Made by a program: the position numbers and the translations under genes. Below, piece by piece: positions 62,184-64,000 of a stretch of 64,000 nucleotides of DNA. The notes under the pieces were generated by a model. The model made no database searches. It had not been told where the DNA came from and worked only from the letters and a program-made list of their open reading frames with translations. Source of the DNA: Eretmocerus hayati (Eukaryota > Arthropoda > Insecta > Hymenoptera > Aphelinidae); contig CM056743.1 in NCBI GenBank assembly GCA_029851415.1, positions 65,998,186-66,062,185 on the forward strand. Reading direction: 5' to 3'. The number at the start of each line of letters is the position of its first letter. Position 1 is the stretch's first letter.

Positions 62184-62459
62184 AAAATTAGGTAGTCCCC
62201 AAAGTTCCATCACGATCCGTATTTCGTAGACCTGGTGCTCGCCTTGTGAGTTCATTTTGAACGAGTTTGAGGTAGGAGTTGGAAACACCTCAGTATCGTA
62301 TCGGACACATTACCCAATAACTCGCTCAACCGGATCGAGTCATAGACAATTTTTCAGAGCAATTAACGTTTTCATTGTAAAAGGATTCGTCCCAATTCCT
62401 GTGCGATGGGAAACTTGATCCTCTCACTGGTGTTATCCCTGGTAACATTCTTTCGTGAG

Positions 62460-64000
62460 TTCACCATGAGTACCCCATGGTATCTCATGCGTGATCAGAG
62501 GATACTCATGAGATACTATGAGATACCATGGGTACGCCAGGAGAGTGAATCGTTGTTCTGAACACTCGGAAAGGCTACGTATGAATTGGGGTATCATATC
62601 AGATGGCTTGCAAACGTTTACACAAACAATCCACTACCCAATGAATTTTCCATGGATACGCCATGGTATCTCATGCGTGGGTAAGACGATACTCATGAGA
62701 TACCATGAGATTCTATGTGTTTGCATCAATTGTTAAAAGTTGGTTCTGAATCGCCAAAAGTGCTGATATATTCGTCGTTATGATCCCCATCATATATCAG
62801 TCCTTCGAGAACGCTTAGAACAAAAATTTGTGAACCACAAAGATTAGCACGGTTACTTCATAGTATCTCATGCGTGCTCGGAGAGGATTCCCATGAGATA
62901 CCTTGGGATTCTAAATAACCAACAGGGTATTTTTGTTGTTTGTATATCCTGAGAAGCGGCGATCAGTCTCTGAAATGATACTTATGATGATTCTATGACT
63001 TGAAAACACTCGGAATAGGGATTTGTGTGTCGGTGAGATTGGCATGGGTACTCCATGGTATCCCACGCGTATTCGAGATGACACCAATGAAAAACTATGA
63101 GATTCTCGAGGTTCTCTCCCACCTCGAATATCTTGTTCTTCTACGTACTCAAAAGCAGCAATGGGACTCTGGAATGATCACTATGAACAATATTACCCCA
63201 CAAATGACTTGAAAAACGATATGCGAGCCGTGGAGAATCCCGTGGGTACGCCAAGGTATCTCATGCGTGATCGAGACGATATTCGTGAGATACTATGGGA
63301 TTCTCTGAGTGCGGACTATACGGTAATTTATTTTTTGTCGTTTTCAGGTCTCCGATAATGAAAATGAGATTCTGGGATGATTCCCATGACGTTTCCATGA
63401 CTTGAATACGCAATAAACAAATGAGTTTCGTCAGCCAGAGCGATAGAAACAGATACTCCATTGTATCTCATCCGTATGCGAGACGATACTCATGAGATAC
63501 TATAAGATTCTCGAGGCATCCACATTGGATTTCTTGTTTTTGTACCTCCTCCAAAGCAGCGATGAGACTCTGGAATGATCACCATAAACAATATGACACA
63601 ACGAAAGACTTGGAAAAATTATATGCGAACCGTTGAGAATCCCGTAGGTACGGCAAGGTATCACATGCGTGATCGGGACGATACTCATGAGATACTATGA
63701 GACTCTCTGGGCATGGACTATACGTTAAATTTTTGTTGTTCCCAGGGCTTTGAAAGTGGAAATGAGATTCTGGGATGATTCCCATGATGTTTCCATGACC
63801 AGGCCTGTGTATGACTTGAACACTCAATGAACAAATGAGATTCGTGTCAGTGCGAATGACACGGGTATTCCATCGTATCTCATGCGTATTCGAGACGATA
63901 CTCATGAGATACTACGATATTCTATGAGTACGCATGGTTGGAGATATATCCGCCTCACAACTCAAGGATTTCCCTCGCAACCTTGTGATTCTCGAATCGC
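62460..64000. repeat. hairpin-bearing satellite, about 200-bp unit, eight copies, running off the window
   Basis: GGTATCTCATGCGTG followed by GATACTCATGAGATAC recurs near 62,470, 62,648, 62,850, 63,040, 63,240, 63,445, 63,640 and 63,860. Each unit can pair GTATCTCATG with CATGAGATAC. Alternate units are more alike than neighbours (63,130-63,290 against 63,530-63,690), pointing to a 400-bp higher-order unit. Confidence 0.88.

Overview
The window is eukaryotic DNA dominated by transposons and repeats, almost certainly from an arthropod and probably an insect. The evidence is phase-consistent short spliceosomal introns (60-65 nt), AATAAA polyadenylation signals, a Polinton whose proteins look like those of insect Polintons, an LTR retroelement with an insect errantivirus-type envelope, many terminal-inverted-repeat (TIR) elements, and several divergent satellites. 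I see no ordinary host protein-coding gene that I can support, and I cannot name the species.

Region 1 (1 to about 11,670) is most of a Polinton/Maverick (adintovirus-like) integrated virus whose left end lies outside the window. It carries the 3' end of DNA polymerase B (plus strand), which converges on an integrase with a chromodomain (minus). Then on the minus strand come a coiled-coil protein, a decayed small conserved protein, a decayed major capsid protein, a tiny linker ORF, a penton-like minor capsid protein, an adenain-like protease and a phospholipase A2-like protein. On the plus strand come a decayed packaging ATPase, a DUF8207-type protein, a spliced coiled-coil gene, and an array of seven tandem paralogous small ORFs. 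All seven paralogs sit behind a pyrimidine-rich 3' splice site in the same phase (phase 1), downstream of one candidate leader exon. This looks like an array of alternative terminal exons and is the most unusual feature of the window.

Region 2 (about 11,670-35,190) has no convincing genes. It holds satellites (about 92-124, 230, 276, 148, 138 and 112 bp units), two minisatellites built on GGGCCTAA (29 and 31 bp), small TIR elements, tRNA-like Pol III modules, a 4.3-kb Tc1/mariner-ended element containing nested inverted repeats packed with the palindrome TTCGCGTACGCGAA, and a hAT-type element with an 8-bp target duplication.

Region 3 (35,188-53,793) is one young Ty3/gypsy-class LTR retroelement with envelope: 337-bp LTRs differing at about two positions, 4-bp target duplication ACTC, gag with two CCHC knuckles, a T TTA AAC slippery heptamer exactly at the gag stop, and pol with protease, RT, RNase H, a possible OTU-like cysteine protease domain, integrase and an F-type envelope in the same frame. 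A 3.2-kb foldback element splits the OTU-like domain, and a Tigger/pogo remnant sits near the 3' LTR.

Region 4 (53,794-64,000) again lacks convincing genes. It holds several TIR elements (TTA-flanked, TA-flanked and an almost wholly palindromic 1.1-kb one), an AATCGATC-rich satellite, a tandem duplication split by an 18-G run, and a hairpin-bearing satellite of about 200 bp that runs off the right edge.
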